From Cymbomonas tetramitiformis (taxonomy: Eukaryota; Chlorophyta; Pyramimonadophyceae; Pyramimonadales; Pyramimonadaceae): 64,000 bases of DNA. Below are positions 11,107 to 23,024 of the stretch, in pieces. Position 1 is the first letter of the stretch. Every line of letters begins with the position of its first letter. Under the pieces are notes generated by a model. That model did not search any database, was not told the DNA's origin, and saw only the letters and a list, made by a program, of their open reading frames with translations. The position numbers and the translations under genes are program-made. The DNA is taken from NCBI GenBank assembly GCA_001247695.2, contig LGRX02029036.1, forward strand, positions 38,600 to 102,599. Reading direction: 5' to 3'.

Positions 11107-12407
11107 GGCTCTATACCGATATTTCCGATAACCGATAATATCGATATATCGTATTGATCGCCGATTATTGGACTACGATATCAAACTACTATATTTTTGT
11201 ATAGATTTCAATGTTCCATATCTAATTTACGAGCTCCTTTTCAGAAAAAAAATCGTGACACCACTTGTTTTTTTCTTCTTCAATTTATGTGCAGTAAATA
11301 GCCGAATCGGAATGCGGAAGTATAAAAATATGTTTCCACGCCTATCAAAATGTACATGGCGATATAGGTTGCAACTCCGTCGACCGATTCCTCATCGAAA
11401 TAAGCCCATATTCCCGCTCGCTACCTGAGTTGAAAATAGTGAAATTCGGTTAGAGTTCACTAACAACACTGTTTCTACTAAAAATAATGCTTTTTATAAT
11501 TGCACCCACCGTGTCACGATTTTCACGCCTAAAGCCATCACATGCGCATGCTGTATGTGATGTATGGCCACCCCGTATGCGTTTATGCCTCGGGGAAGCA
11601 ACGAATATGATTTATCATGTTTATATCGAGAATTATGGAATACCCACTCGATTTCCCCATATTTTGGGGAAGCTAAGAAAGTGAAAACTCTCCGTTTTGG
11701 CTTGCATCACCAATTGTTTAGGCCGTTTTTTTCATAGAAATACAAGCATTTGTTATGTTGAGGTATCCCTACTTGATAGTACATATACGTGCCGTCGCAC
11801 GCATATATCGGAATGTAAGAAAATTAGCTGAAAATTGCTAAAAAACTCAAATTTCAATGTTTTTCCATACTTACGGAATGCTTTTTTCCTCGTATTTAAG
11901 GAATGTTCGATTTTTTCTCCACATGCCATGATATATGCGATAATAGTGGCCAATGTCCATAGGAAATAACATCCATGAGAATCCACCATGGTATATATAC
12001 ACATACACATACACATACCTATAGAGGTCCGGAACGTTGATTACCGACCATGCAATATGCAATATGAACTCCATGCCCTTTCACATATATTTCATTACTC
12101 ACCCATATGAATATAATACACGTACCCGTGCGATATACATGATATAAAGAGATACGCACCTGTGGAACTTTGAGTATACTCAAATACACTTAATGTATAT
12201 GAAAATATACGATTGCTGACCTCTTATATGACCGCTACGTGGGTATATAAGGCGGTGTCACGATTTTTTGTTCAAAAGGTGCTCGTATATTGCGAATTTT
12301 ATATAGATGACGAAATACGCGACATTCATCGATTGTACCGATTATCGGTGCCATTTTTCGGATATCGGATTGCACCGACACCCAAAAAATAAAACCGATA
12401 TAGAGCC
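11107..12407. mobile_element. 1.3-kb non-autonomous element with long imperfect inverted ends
   Basis: The left end GGCTCTATACCGATATTTCC and right end (inverted) GGCTCTATATCGGTTTTATT form terminal repeats. Pairing continues inward through CGATA-rich subterminal repeats to AAAAATCGTGACACCRC, present at about 11254-11275 and inverted at 12245-12270. The interior holds only short AT-rich frames and no transposase. A clean target duplication was not seen. CGATAT-rich subterminal regions are common in hAT-type elements, but that assignment is a guess. Confidence 0.65.
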
Positions 12408-12788
12408 CTGTCATTAATAATAATAAAACATTTATGCTAAGAAAGCAGACCAAATTATACAAGTGCCGTAATCCTGCAAGGTAGGCAACTGTAAACAGAG
12501 GGGGCTGCTTTCTAAAACGTTAATTCCGTTCATCTGAGTCTAGCATGATCCGTTTGTTCACCGCAAGTAGCACCGCCGCCGAGTTGTTCCCAACAATATA
12601 TCCCGTTACGCTATACGAAGTCTTAATAAACACGGTCGACTCAAATATACACTAACTGTGATAATCTGATAATCGGACACACGGGCTAGGTTTTAGCACG
12701 AAACCTAAACCCCGAACGGACAACACGTGTCCCTGTCATCACACCGTCTTGTGAGTTGTGACACACGGGCTAGACCGGTGTGTGAAAC
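12408..12788. other. Non-coding spacer
   Basis: AT-rich spacer with a short duplicated CACACGGGCTAG motif (around 12677 and 12762). No coding frame is supported. Confidence 0.3.
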
Positions 12789-15700
12789 TTATCCTTGGAC
12801 CGATTCCTTTGAAATCACACAACCATAGAGGATCGGCTGCACTATGTACCCTCACCGGGGATCAAAGGATTCAGCACCCACTTCGGGACACTTATCCGGA
12901 TTCTCCGAAGCTCAATATTGAAGAATGGGACCCCCTAAGCCTTACTGAGCCAATAAAGCCCCTCTGCAACTGCACCGCCGGCGCGCTGCTGCCGTGTCTC
13001 TGGAGCCGGTTGACCTCTGCCCCTCGAGCTGCGCGAGCCATCTCTCCACCACACGCCTATACATAGGACCACTCCTTTGCTCCCTGAACCTCACTGGGCC
13101 ACCCGAGCCCCTCTGCAACTGCCGTGACGGCACATTGTTTTTGTGTCTCACTTTGTCACTCGAGCCGCTCACCCCCAACACCAACTCTACGGGACTGTAG
13201 CCCTTGCACGGAATGCCTGTCACAATGCCTTGCCAGGAAGCTGCGAGTTTGAGCAATGCGCTCCACACTTGCAGCACAACTACTGTGCTGCATTGTTCCT
13301 ACTTGGGGTCCCATCTCCACCGGTATGTGTGGCTTATCCTTGGACCGATTCAATTAGCATCAACTAACCACAAAGGATCGGCCGCACCATGTACCCTCAC
13401 CGAGGATCAAAGGGTTCATCACACACTTCGGGACACGTATCCGGATTGTCCGGTGTGTGTGTGCTTATCCTTGGACCGACTCTTTGGCACACCGTAGCCG
13501 CAAAAGACCGGCTGCACGATGTACCCACGCCGGGGATCAAAGGATTCAGCATGTGTGGGTGTGGGTGTACTTATCCTTGCCGACTCCTTTGGTACCCCGT
13601 AGCCACAGAAGATCGGCTGCACGATGTACCCACGCCGGGGATCAAAGGATTCAGCACACACTTCGGGACACTTATTCGGATTCTCCGGAGCTTACTAGTG
13701 AAGAATGGGACCCCCTAAGCCTCACTGAGCCACCCGAGCCCCTCTGCATCCGCACCGCCGGCGCACTGCTGGCGTGTGCCTGAAGCCGGCTCATCCCTGC
13801 CCCTCGAGCTGCGCGAGCTATATCTCCACCACCAAGCTCACGCATAGGACCGCCCCTCTGCTCCCTGAGCCTCACTGGACCACCTGAGCCCCTCTGCGAC
13901 TGCCCTACCGGCGCACTGCTGCTGTGTCTCTGAAGCCGGCTCACCTCCGCAAATCGAGCCACCTCTTCACCACCAAGCCCACATTCGGTACCACCCCGCT
14001 GCCCCCTACACGCCCTAGAGCCTGGTCTCAAGAGAGCTTGCCCACCCACGCCACGGCCAGAATGTGCAAGGGCTATCTCAAGCGGCTGAGAATGATAGAC
14101 TGGGTTGCCCTCATCCGAACTTGTGCACCCACCACCGACTTGCCCCCGTAGCCCTCTACCCCCCGCACCAACTCCACATGACTGAAGCCCTTGCTGTGAT
14201 TGCCTTGCGAGGAAGCTGTGAACTTGAGCAATGCGCTCCACACTTGCCCTACAACTGGCATGCCGCACTGTTCCTACTTGGGGTCTCATCCCCACAGTTG
14301 CCTGTGTGTCCCAAGCCCTCCCGGTGGCCGATAGTTCACCACCCGGTCGTCGCCTTCCCGACAGCTGCTCACTGTTAGTTCCGGCACGGCCAGCAACCTC
14401 GCGCGGTGGGCACGGAAGCTGAGGAGATGCCGGATGCTGCCGTGCAACCTGTTGTAAGTGGTCATTGCTGCCGGGATGGCCCCCCGGGCTCTGAGGGGCC
14501 CGGCGTGTGTCAACTCCACCCGCGAGCCTCCCCACATCTCCCCCGTCACCCCCACCAGTCCCCTCCATGTCAGCAACCCCCTCAAGAAGGCCGGCCACCC
14601 GCCTGCTCGCCCCCATCAAGGTGGCCACTCCGCTCCCTCAGCCAAGGCCATTGCTTGCTCCGGCGAGGCCCCACTCTGCTCCTGAGTTCAGACCCCACCC
14701 TCCGGGCCCGGCGACGAAAGGTCATCCCACTCATTCAAGATATCCTCGACACTTGACGCCGCCTGGCTGAACCCGCCTGTGCCTGCACGCGCTCCCCAGA
14801 TCGCGCCTCGGCGGTGCCCTTTCCTTGACCCCCCACAGTGCCCAGATGCTCCGCCTCCCGCCGCACATCCTCCATGCTCTCCAAAAGCCTCGATGCCATC
14901 GCGCCTGCCTCGCCTACCCCACCGGAAGCCTGCCCAGACCGCTCACGCCGCGTTCCCATGGGTGTGGGTGTGGGTGTATAATAAATTATGTGGTGTATGT
15001 ACCAAGAGCATAGTTACGTCGATCTGCATGCCTGGATGGCGACTTGCCTTGTCCTGATGACTTCTATTCTTGAACTATATGCAAACACAACGTTACATTT
15101 CAACTTTGCATTCGGAGAATTGCATCATGCATCACTCAAAGCTGGCCTTCCCCAGCCCAGCGATCTGCTTGCGAAAGTGACTCGGCAGCTTTGCGGCCTG
15201 CATCATGTTCTCAGCCCGCTGCTCCCTGTTCCTAGCCCTGGCCTCCATTCTTGCCTTCTTCTTTTCCTCCTCGAGTTGCGTCTCGATTCTTTCGCCTCGG
15301 TCAACCTGCATTACAGCCTCCGCTCCCATCATTTACTTCCCTGACGCACCCTTGCACGCACAGTCATCCCCCCACCTTTTCAACCCACCTTTTGTTGTGC
15401 CAAGTGGCGACCCCTAAGACACTATATGCAGGTGGGTATGCATCCGCATGCATGCACGTATGTATGCTTATCCTTGGACCGACTCCTTTGGCACCCCGTA
15501 GCCACAGAAGACCCGCTGCACTATGTACCCTCATCAGGGATCAAAGGATTCAGCACACACTTCGGGACACTTATCCGGATTCTCCGGAGCTCACTAGTGA
15601 AGAATGGAACCCCCTAAGCCTTACTGAGCCACCCGAGCCCCTCTGCCGGCGCACTGCCGCCTTATGCCCGAAGCCGGTTCATCCCTGCCCCCCGAGCTGT

Positions 15701-16060
15701 GCGACCCATATCTCCACCACCAAGCCCACGCGCAGGATCACCCCCCTGCTCCCTGAGCCTCACTGGTGCGGCTCACTGGGCCACCTGAGCCCCTCTGTGA
15801 CTGCCCTGCCGGCGCACTGCTGCTGTGTCTCTGAAGCCGGCTCACCTCTGCTAATCGAGCCACTCGAGGCATCTATTCACCACCAAGCCCACATTCGGAA
15901 GCACCCCGCTGCCCTCTACAAGCCCTAGAGCCTGGTCAAGAGAGCTTTGCCCACCCACGCCACGGCTGGGTATCCCCAAGGGCTATCCCAAGGGGCTGAG
16001 AGTGATGCACTGCAGTGCCCCCATCTGATCTTGAGCACCCACCACCGACTTGCGCCTGCA
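12789..16060. repeat. Reiterated GC-rich repeat family
   Basis: A module beginning CTTATCCTTGGACCGA and running through GGGGATCAAAGGATTCAGCA and CTTCGGGACACTTATCCGGA recurs, complete or partial, near 12789, 13331, 13466, 13570 and 15470. A second module (CACTGAGCCACCCGAGCCCC…AGCCGGCTCA) follows most copies. A third (CACCACCAAGCCCACATTCGG…CCACCCACGCCACGGC, then GGGCTATC) is present at about 13965-14150 and 15875-16060. Long open frames on both strands (for example minus 13672-14628) come from this repetition and low stop density. I do not call them genes. Confidence 0.75.
14735..15332 (-). CDS. Possible coiled-coil coding fragment, unidentified
   Basis: The minus-strand frame 15332-15132 encodes a charged, strongly helical peptide (QLEEEKKKARMEARARNREQ) ending in a stop. 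A second frame at 14959-14735 is also helical and charged. They lie between two blocks of the reiterated repeat family. They may be exons of a gene or parts of a mobile element; no family is recognised. Confidence 0.25.
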
Positions 16061-16061
16061 A

Positions 16062-16285
16062 ATGTATGTATGCATGTATGTGCTCTATGCATGTATGTAT
16101 GTATGAATGAATGCATGTGTGTATGTATGAATGAATGCATGTATGTATGTATGTATGAATAATGCATGTATGCATGTATGGATGTATGTATGTACGCTAT
16201 GACTGTGTGTGCTCTATGTTATGTTATGTTATGTTATGTTATGTTATGTTATGTTATGTTATGTTATGTTATGTTATGTATGTGT
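16062..16285. repeat. Microsatellite block: GTAT/GCAT-type and (ATGTT)n
   Basis: Imperfect TGTATGTATGCATG/TGAATGAATGCATG repeats are followed by about a dozen perfect ATGTT pentamers (16217-16277). The long frames through this block are artefacts of the simple repeat. Confidence 0.9.
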
Positions 16286-16386
16286 GTATGTATGCAGGTA
16301 GGGAAACAAAAGAAAAAGCACATCCCTTCTGTAGGGGCTGAGGGGCTCTTGGGAGGCAGCCTAGCCCTCTTCCTTTTCTTTGTGTG

Positions 16387-16949
16387 TTAGTCTGGTGGTC
16401 TGTCTTTAGCGCCGCTATACAATCTGTATACATTGGTTGTATATCCTGCGGCAACGGAACGGTATCTGTTTGGGCAGTTTGTTGGCGTCTTGTTTGTTGA
16501 ATCCCGGCGCTGGTGGTTCGTGAGCGCTGTTCTTTTGTGCTCGTGCATTGAGCCCGTATTCCCCACTCCCATCACATGCGGGATTGCCTTGTGGTAATTC
16601 TCCCAATAGACTGTACTAGCGGCGCAAACTTGGTGTATTTGGTTTTTAGTGCGTCCTGCCGCTCCGTGTCCTGCGTGCATGCGACTCCTATCAGGTGCAC
16701 TTGTTTGACCTCTCTCTTGGCTTGTGTTGTGTAGACTGGTCCTATTCGTGTGTGCTCCGTACCTTCCAATATGACTATATCTACACAGTGCGGTATCATG
16801 TTCTTCGCGTGGTGTGGCCCTGGGTTGTTTCTACCGTCCTCTCTGCATCGCCGTCTCATCAGTATATAGTCAATTAGGCTACATGGATTAGGCCTTTTCC
16901 CTGTCTCCTCCCCGACTAGTTTTCCTCTATGTTTGTTTCTATTGCACAC
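16387..16949 (-). pseudogene. Possible retroelement C-terminal remnant
   Basis: Two overlapping minus-strand frames (16949-16572, then 16680-16387) read as one frameshifted product. Segments VKQVHLIGVACTQDTERQDA and, after the shift, HVMGVGNTGSMHEHK resemble the region after the reverse transcriptase of green-algal retroelements as I remember it (a V.LVE.KYC.DTR.…L…I..GVGG layout). No catalytic motif is visible and the identification is tentative. Confidence 0.3.
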
Positions 16950-17332
16950 CCTCCTTTCCTGCTCTCCCTCATCGCTGTTGCGATTGCTTCGGTGGTGTCC
17001 GCAAGTGGGTAATCCGTATTCTCATTGCCACGTGGCCGCCCGTATTCTCATTGCCACGTGACCGCATCCTCCCAGCATGCGACCCGCTCTTTCACTCCGT
17101 GATGCTACACCGCTTGGCTCCGCCAGTGACGGCGCACTCATCTGGTGCGCCAAGAACCGGTGAGGGGGGAAATGTATATCCCGTAGATCGCAGCGCCCAA
17201 TGATCGGGCTTCCCCCCCACCGACGATGGCACGGCCGTTTGCCTCTTCAATGGCTCAACCATCGTGCACTTGCCGCGGAGTGCCAAATCACCTCACCTAT
17301 GCGGACCGACCAAACTATGACCTGCTAGTGGA

Positions 17333-20300
17333 TCAACGATCGTTTGCACAATGGTGTGCTCGGCCGTCCATGCAGCTACACCAATGAAGGTACGGATCGT
17401 AGGCATGGAAGGCGGCTCGCACCGCATCATCGCAGGGCGGAGGCAGCAGCAGATGTGTAGTTGTGGCAGCAGCGCCCTCCTCCGATCGCCCACCAATCAC
17501 ATGGAGTGTTCCTGGCATAGCCACCAGATTGTGCGAGATGCGCTGCATCGGGTTGCGTCCCACGAAGGGCGGCGTCACCACCGGTTTCCACTCACACAGC
17601 TCAATGTCATACACATCTAATTCCGCGCTTGGTATCGCTCCGTCCACCCCGCCATGCACAACGAACTGCCCGCACAGTACACCGATTGCTGCATCTGGCC
17701 GGTAGTTGGGCGGATCGTCCCCTGGCTGCGTACACCTGGCACGCGATTGAGACCCGTCAGCGCCACGTGTATGCACCCCTCCCCGGATCGGTGCGCAACG
17801 AGGATCCCACAAAGGCCGCGGCGACAGAGCATGATTTGCACGGGTTTGGGGCCAGGACCCACCAGTTGAGGCTCGTCAGAGAGAGACGAGAAATCTGCAA
17901 TCCCGTGTCCGGGTCCCCAGTCGAGGGCCCGAGCACATACATGTAACGCCCAATAATCGTGGCACCCACGTCGTCTCCCCCGAAGGGCGCAGCTCCTGTC
18001 GTCTGCAGCTTCTTCCAAACGCCTGTGTATAGAATTCGACCACCCTTGGAAGTTTTCAGTGCTGACTAAGCAGTGTTTGCTGTCCGAAGTCGTAGTTAGG
18101 TCATTGGGGAAACGTTTGCTGGAAGACAGCCAAGGACTGGGTGACAAAAAGCTCCGGGCTACATCTGATATACGCGGCCGTGTGCCACATGCGGCCGGGT
18201 GGGACCGCACCTGCCACGACGTCGTATTGATGCAGGTCGTTTAATGCCTGACCTGTGGGCGCGACACCTCCAAAGACCAATATTTTTGGCCGCTCCTTCG
18301 TGCTCCGAGCTGCAGCCCCGAACCGAATTCCCCTCCTCGCCGCCTGATCACTCCTCCTCGCCGCCTGATCACCTCTCCTCGCCGCCTGATCACTCTCCTC
18401 GCCGCCTGATCACCTCTCCTCGCCGCCTGATCACCTCGCCTCGCCGCCTGATCACTCCTCCTCGTCGCCTGATCACTCCTTCTCGCCGCCTGATCACCTC
18501 TCCTCGCCGCCTGATCACTCCTCCTCGCCGCCTGGTCCTCCTCCTCGCCGCCTGATCAATCCTCCTCACCGCCTGATCACCTCTCCTCACCGCCTGGTCA
18601 CTCCTCCTCCCCGCCTGATCACTCCTCCTCGCCGCCTGATCACCTCTCCTCGCCGCTTGATCACTCCTCCATGGCCTCGCTATCGTCTGCGCAAAACATT
18701 ATCACAAAATAAAGTACGAGGTGAACACAACACAGGGTTCCAGTAGCTTAGGCCAGGATGGCGCCCGCTGGTGCGGGTGCAGGCGTCGCGGCCCAAAAGG
18801 AGACTCCAGCCACACCGCGGGCCGCGGAGGAGTCGCAACAGGAAAGAGTCCGTGCCTCGGTTTCAAGTTGGGGGAGGTCGTCACAGATTGACAGGAGCGA
18901 TACTCACCAAAATGTGCAAAAGCGGGCTGGTCGTCCCATCCCTCCTCCTGGCAATGCCATGTCAGTGCCAAACCTCCGTCACAACTCCGTCAGCAGAACC
19001 GTGCCTCGGCGAACATATGCCTAAGCGAGAAAGTCGCACCACGTGGTGCCACATCCGATGGGAGCCCCTAATGGTGGCTGGTGGAAGATGCTTCTATTGT
19101 GGGGCCTCCTGCAGCTGATCTCACCGACCGCTAGACCGCCTCGCTAGGTGCCTCCAAGTTTTTCAGTGGCAGGCATGCGGCCGTCACAGGGCCCTTTTGC
19201 ACAGCAGCGCGCACACTCAGCTTGCCAGCCAGGAAGACGTGGCGACGCCATGGCTCCTTGAGTGGCTCATTGCTGGCATGCCAGATATCGCAAGCTGCAG
19301 CGCCATGGGTGAGCACCTAGTCATGCGAGACAGCCGCATGCCCAGTCACCACAACACCAACCCTGCAGCATCCAAGGGCTCCCGGGGGAGGTTGCACCTC
19401 GTCCACCCACACCACCATTGCTGCACCGTTCCGTTCGCATGGCCGATCCCCGGTGCCTGTCCTCCGCCGACGCCGCGCTCAGCCCTCGTGCCACGTGGCG
19501 CAGCATGGAATTCCACTTCACGCCTCGTGACGTTACGTAGAGTTCCAATTCACGCGGCTGGCAACGCCTTTCGCCTGTTGAATGTTTGCCGCCCGAGCAG
19601 CGCATACACTGGGTGGCGGATGTCAACCGCAAGGTCCCTTGTGGACGCCGCTGTGAGGACGGGCCCCTACGGCAGGCGGAGGGAGATGCCTGTGGACGGA
19701 GCCGCAGCGGACCAATCACGCCCAAGACTGAATGTGTGGACATTCCAAGCACATCCGCCCGATGCTGAAAGCATCGACGGCCAGCCGTGGTAGGGAGTGA
19801 GCGCCGCGAGGCACTCACGATGAGCTGAATTTCCCCGGCGCGCCTTAGATTGAAAAATGTGGGGCGAGTCTGCCCGGGACAAACAATGTGAAAAACAATC
19901 CCGATGGAGATCAGATACTGTCCTGGCAACAAATCCAGCCGGGAAGCGGAGGCTCGGAGGCCGAGGCCAGGCATGGCTGAGAGTGAACCTTGCTGCTCCT
20001 GCGCCGGGGCCTCCCGGTGTTCTCACAGGGCGCCCGCATCATCATAGGGGTGCAGGGCTAACCCTGGAGCCCTGCAGGTTTATTGAGACTTAAAAATCGG
20101 GGAGGGAGGAGGCCGCCGTGAAGAGGTGCGGGGTCTCGGGGCAGTCAGGCCATCGACGCAAAGGGCTAGAGATCGGCATGGCATCTGCCCCGGATGCGCG
20201 CGCGGCACGTGGCATGAGTGATGGGAGACACGGGGCTCGCACCGGGCAGGCAGCTCCAGCAGTGCGTGGTGAGGTCAATCACATTCAGGCTGTTGAAGCT

Positions 20301-21166
20301 GCCCTTGTAGTTGCACCCCCCAAAAAAGTAGAGCCGGTTGTTGTACTCCACCCCGCATATGCCCCACCCCTGCCGCACGGCCATGAAGCGCCCACACTCC
20401 CATTCGCCACCCGCCTGGCCACTTCCTGAGGGCAGCGCGGCCTCTCCAAAATCGCATCTCCTCCGCCCCAACCTGCAGCAGTCACGTGGCGCGTCGCTCA
20501 CAGAGCTTGCACACTGCGATGGGCGGTTCGGGATACGACAGCCGTCCGAAATTATGCTGGCACCGATGCAATGCGCACACCTTCGTCGGATCTGTAGAGC
20601 TGTGGGCATCCTTCGCCGATTCTACTGTCATCGTATGCGCACTGCGAGGGACGCGGGGGGAACGGAAAGAGTGGTAGCGTGCAGCGAGGGCAGCCTCGTC
20701 CTGCTTAGTGCACGGAGCGGTGGCATGAACCGCACAGTCTCCGCCGGGTCTCACACATGCCCCCTCCCGGGATGCACTGGCTAGAATCATCAGGTGATAA
20801 CAGCGGTGTCTCCAGGATTCTCCGCACCCCGCCTCCGGTTTCCGGACGCACCTTGAAGGGTCGTGGACCTTGCGTCTCAAGCTCCTCCCAGCCGCTCCCT
20901 GGCGAAGCCGGGTTGTAGTAAAACAAGGAATCAGTCGGATCCTCGGTTTGCCCCCCCAGATCACGACCACCAAATACGTAAATCTGGAACCCCCCCAACC
21001 GCATTCGAGGATCACAGCGGTCCGCATCTCCCGAAGCAAGGCGTGGCAAGGCGTGTTCAGGCGCACACGAATTCCACAATACCAACAAGTCAGCCTCCCA
21101 GCAGCCCTGCCGGCAGCTCCGTGCAATCTCCGACAGGCAGGCCATCTCCCAACGACCCGCGTACAA
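17333..21166 (-). CDS. Kelch-repeat protein, downstream exons
   Basis: Several minus-strand segments carry Kelch blades (hydrophobic strand, GG, then Y…W spacing). They are: about 21020-20852 (IYVFGGRDLGG…GSGWEELETQGPRPFK, donor GTGCGT after 20852, phase 0); about 20430-20243 (NNRLYFFGGCNYKGSFNSLN…HCWSCLP, donor GTGCGA, phase 1); about 18290-18211 (KILVFGGVAPTGQALNDLHQ, donor GTGCGG); about 17969-17757 (GRYMYVLGPSTGDPDTGLQI); and 17730-17430 (QFVVHGGVDGAIPSAELDVY and LHVIGGRSEEG). Kelch repeats build beta-propellers that bind other proteins. No additional enzymatic or BTB domain is visible. Whether this continues the gene at 23025-25486 or is a second Kelch gene is unresolved. Exact acceptors are mostly unassigned and the left end is uncertain. 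Confidence 0.6.
18325..18665. repeat. 18-bp minisatellite (CTCCTCGCCGCCTGATCA)
   Basis: About 19 copies, with occasional C-to-T or indel variation, lie between two Kelch exons, so probably within an intron. The 18-bp period keeps both strands open (a Pro/Arg/Leu-Ile-Thr repeat on the plus strand), which explains long but spurious frames. Confidence 0.9.
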
Positions 21167-22116
21167 TCGCCGCTTTGAACGGTGATGCCTTGGGCGGCCT
21201 TGCGCTCTCCCAGCCGGCAGCCGGCCGGTGTGGCAGAGAGGCGCTGCGGCAAGGGCCGGCGCTCACCTCGGAGCCCCGCGCCACGACGGCGGCCCAACAT
21301 CGCGGAGGGCATGCAAGACCCTGCACCTCGTACATCAGCAACAAGCCCCCCTCAGCGGCCGTCAGCCATCAGCCGTCCATGACTTGGCGTGATGACTCAA
21401 CGGCTCGATGCTACGATGGCAGCCATAACGAGAGGCGCAGATGCAGCATGCGTGAGGATGCTCAACTGCCGCTGACGGGATTGCACCGGCATCTCTTGTT
21501 CCACCCAGCATCTGCCTAGCCGTTGATCTTGGTAAGCACCGGCGGCCAGAAGCATCTCGTCCCTGGCCGCACCACTCCCCATCCCGCACTATCCAGAGAC
21601 TCGTGCCACAGGCTCTGCCATGTCGACCGCCTCCCGGAGTTGCTGCAATGGCTAAGACCGCGACCCTGACACCTGGAGCCAGACGCAGACTGCCATCGGA
21701 GAACCTTCTCTCGTATCAACCCGAGCGTCTCCCCCAGCCCTGCATCCGCTTTGTGATCGGGTATCGCACCAAATGAGCGCCCACTACAGCCGAGGCGAGC
21801 GTATCTGGCACTATCTTCATCTCGGGACGACAGCCAGGAAACCGCACAGCCGGCTGAATCGTTATTCAAGTTCAAGGATTCGACGGACACCTCTGGGGGT
21901 CACAGCCTCGGGCGCATGCCGGCGCATCCGCCAGCGCATGCCGCAAGCGATGGCATGGCTGTACGACTGGTGCATTTTTCGACATGCAGGCCTCACCGAG
22001 CGCGGCCTTCTTCGCATGGCTGCTGCCATCTTGCCAGGAGCATCGAAAGGCTGGCATCCGGGAGATGCGCCAAAGTCATGTCACACGCGCTTGCTGTCAC
22101 ATGCACATCCCCGAGC

Positions 22117-22460
22117 CCCCGTCACCATGCAAGCACCCTCGTCACCATGCAAGCGGCCCCTTCACCATGCAAGCACCCCCTTCACCATGCAAGCACCCTC
22201 TTCACCATGCAAGCGGCCCTTCACCATGCAAGCACCCTTCACCATGCAGCACCTTCACCATGCAAGCACCCCCTTCACCATGCAAGCACCCTCTTCACCA
22301 TGCAAGCGCCCCTAACACGTAGATCTATGACTGGATGTTTGTAACAAAGGGGGCAAAGCGCCGATGTTGATTCCCCGGCGCTCCGTGATTTGCCGAGGCT
22401 CCGTCATTCGCCGGCGCTCCATGATTCACCGGCGCTCCGTCATTCGCCGGCACACAGTGA
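22117..22460. repeat. Two adjacent ~18-bp minisatellites
   Basis: At 22117-22313 about ten copies of TTCACCATGCAAGCACCC-type units occur (17-20 bp, variable). At 22370-22460 several copies of a TCCGTSATTCGCCGGCGC-type unit follow. Both lie between Kelch exons. Confidence 0.85.
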
Positions 22461-23024
22461 TTTGGCCACGGTTTTCATCACATTCCGCAACGGCATCCGC
22501 CACTGCTCATGCTCCTCCTCTGCGCCTCTGAGGCCCCGCTGGCAGCGCATCGTGCCTTCCCGGCCACACCGCCCCTCACCTTGATCTCTGTGTTGTGCAG
22601 CCTCGCTCTGAGGCGGAGTGATCCGCTCCACGCACAGCACCGGCTCGTCATCCTGGCCGACACCTGTCAGACACCATACTCCAAGAAGCAAGGCATCAGG
22701 AGCTTCGTGGCATAGCTGGCAGTGGCGTCCGATGCGGAGCCTGCGCAGGGGCGGGATTCCAAACTCACACCGGACTCAGCTCCGTCTTTGCCTTCGCTAA
22801 AGAGCTCTGTCCACCAGAATTCTTTGTGGCACACTGCGATTCTGTTTCTCTTAAATCTGTCCAATTGTTTCGTTTCTCCTAGGTTTCCTTATCTTTTTAA
22901 TTTCTCCTCTGTCTCTTCATAGATTCATACATATCCTAGGTCTCTTCATATATCATATTTTTTCTAGGTCCGTTCATATATTCAGGTACCCCTAATCAGG
23001 TGGACACCAGAATCGGCAAGCAGG

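Noticed and set aside
13672..14628. 318-residue minus-strand frame rich in Gly/Arg/Ser
   Set aside because: It lies wholly in the reiterated GC-rich repeat family; equivalent positions of other copies do not keep the frame.
16160..16390. Plus-strand frame of repeated Cys/Tyr/Val/Met
   Set aside because: Direct translation of (ATGTT)n and GTAT microsatellites.
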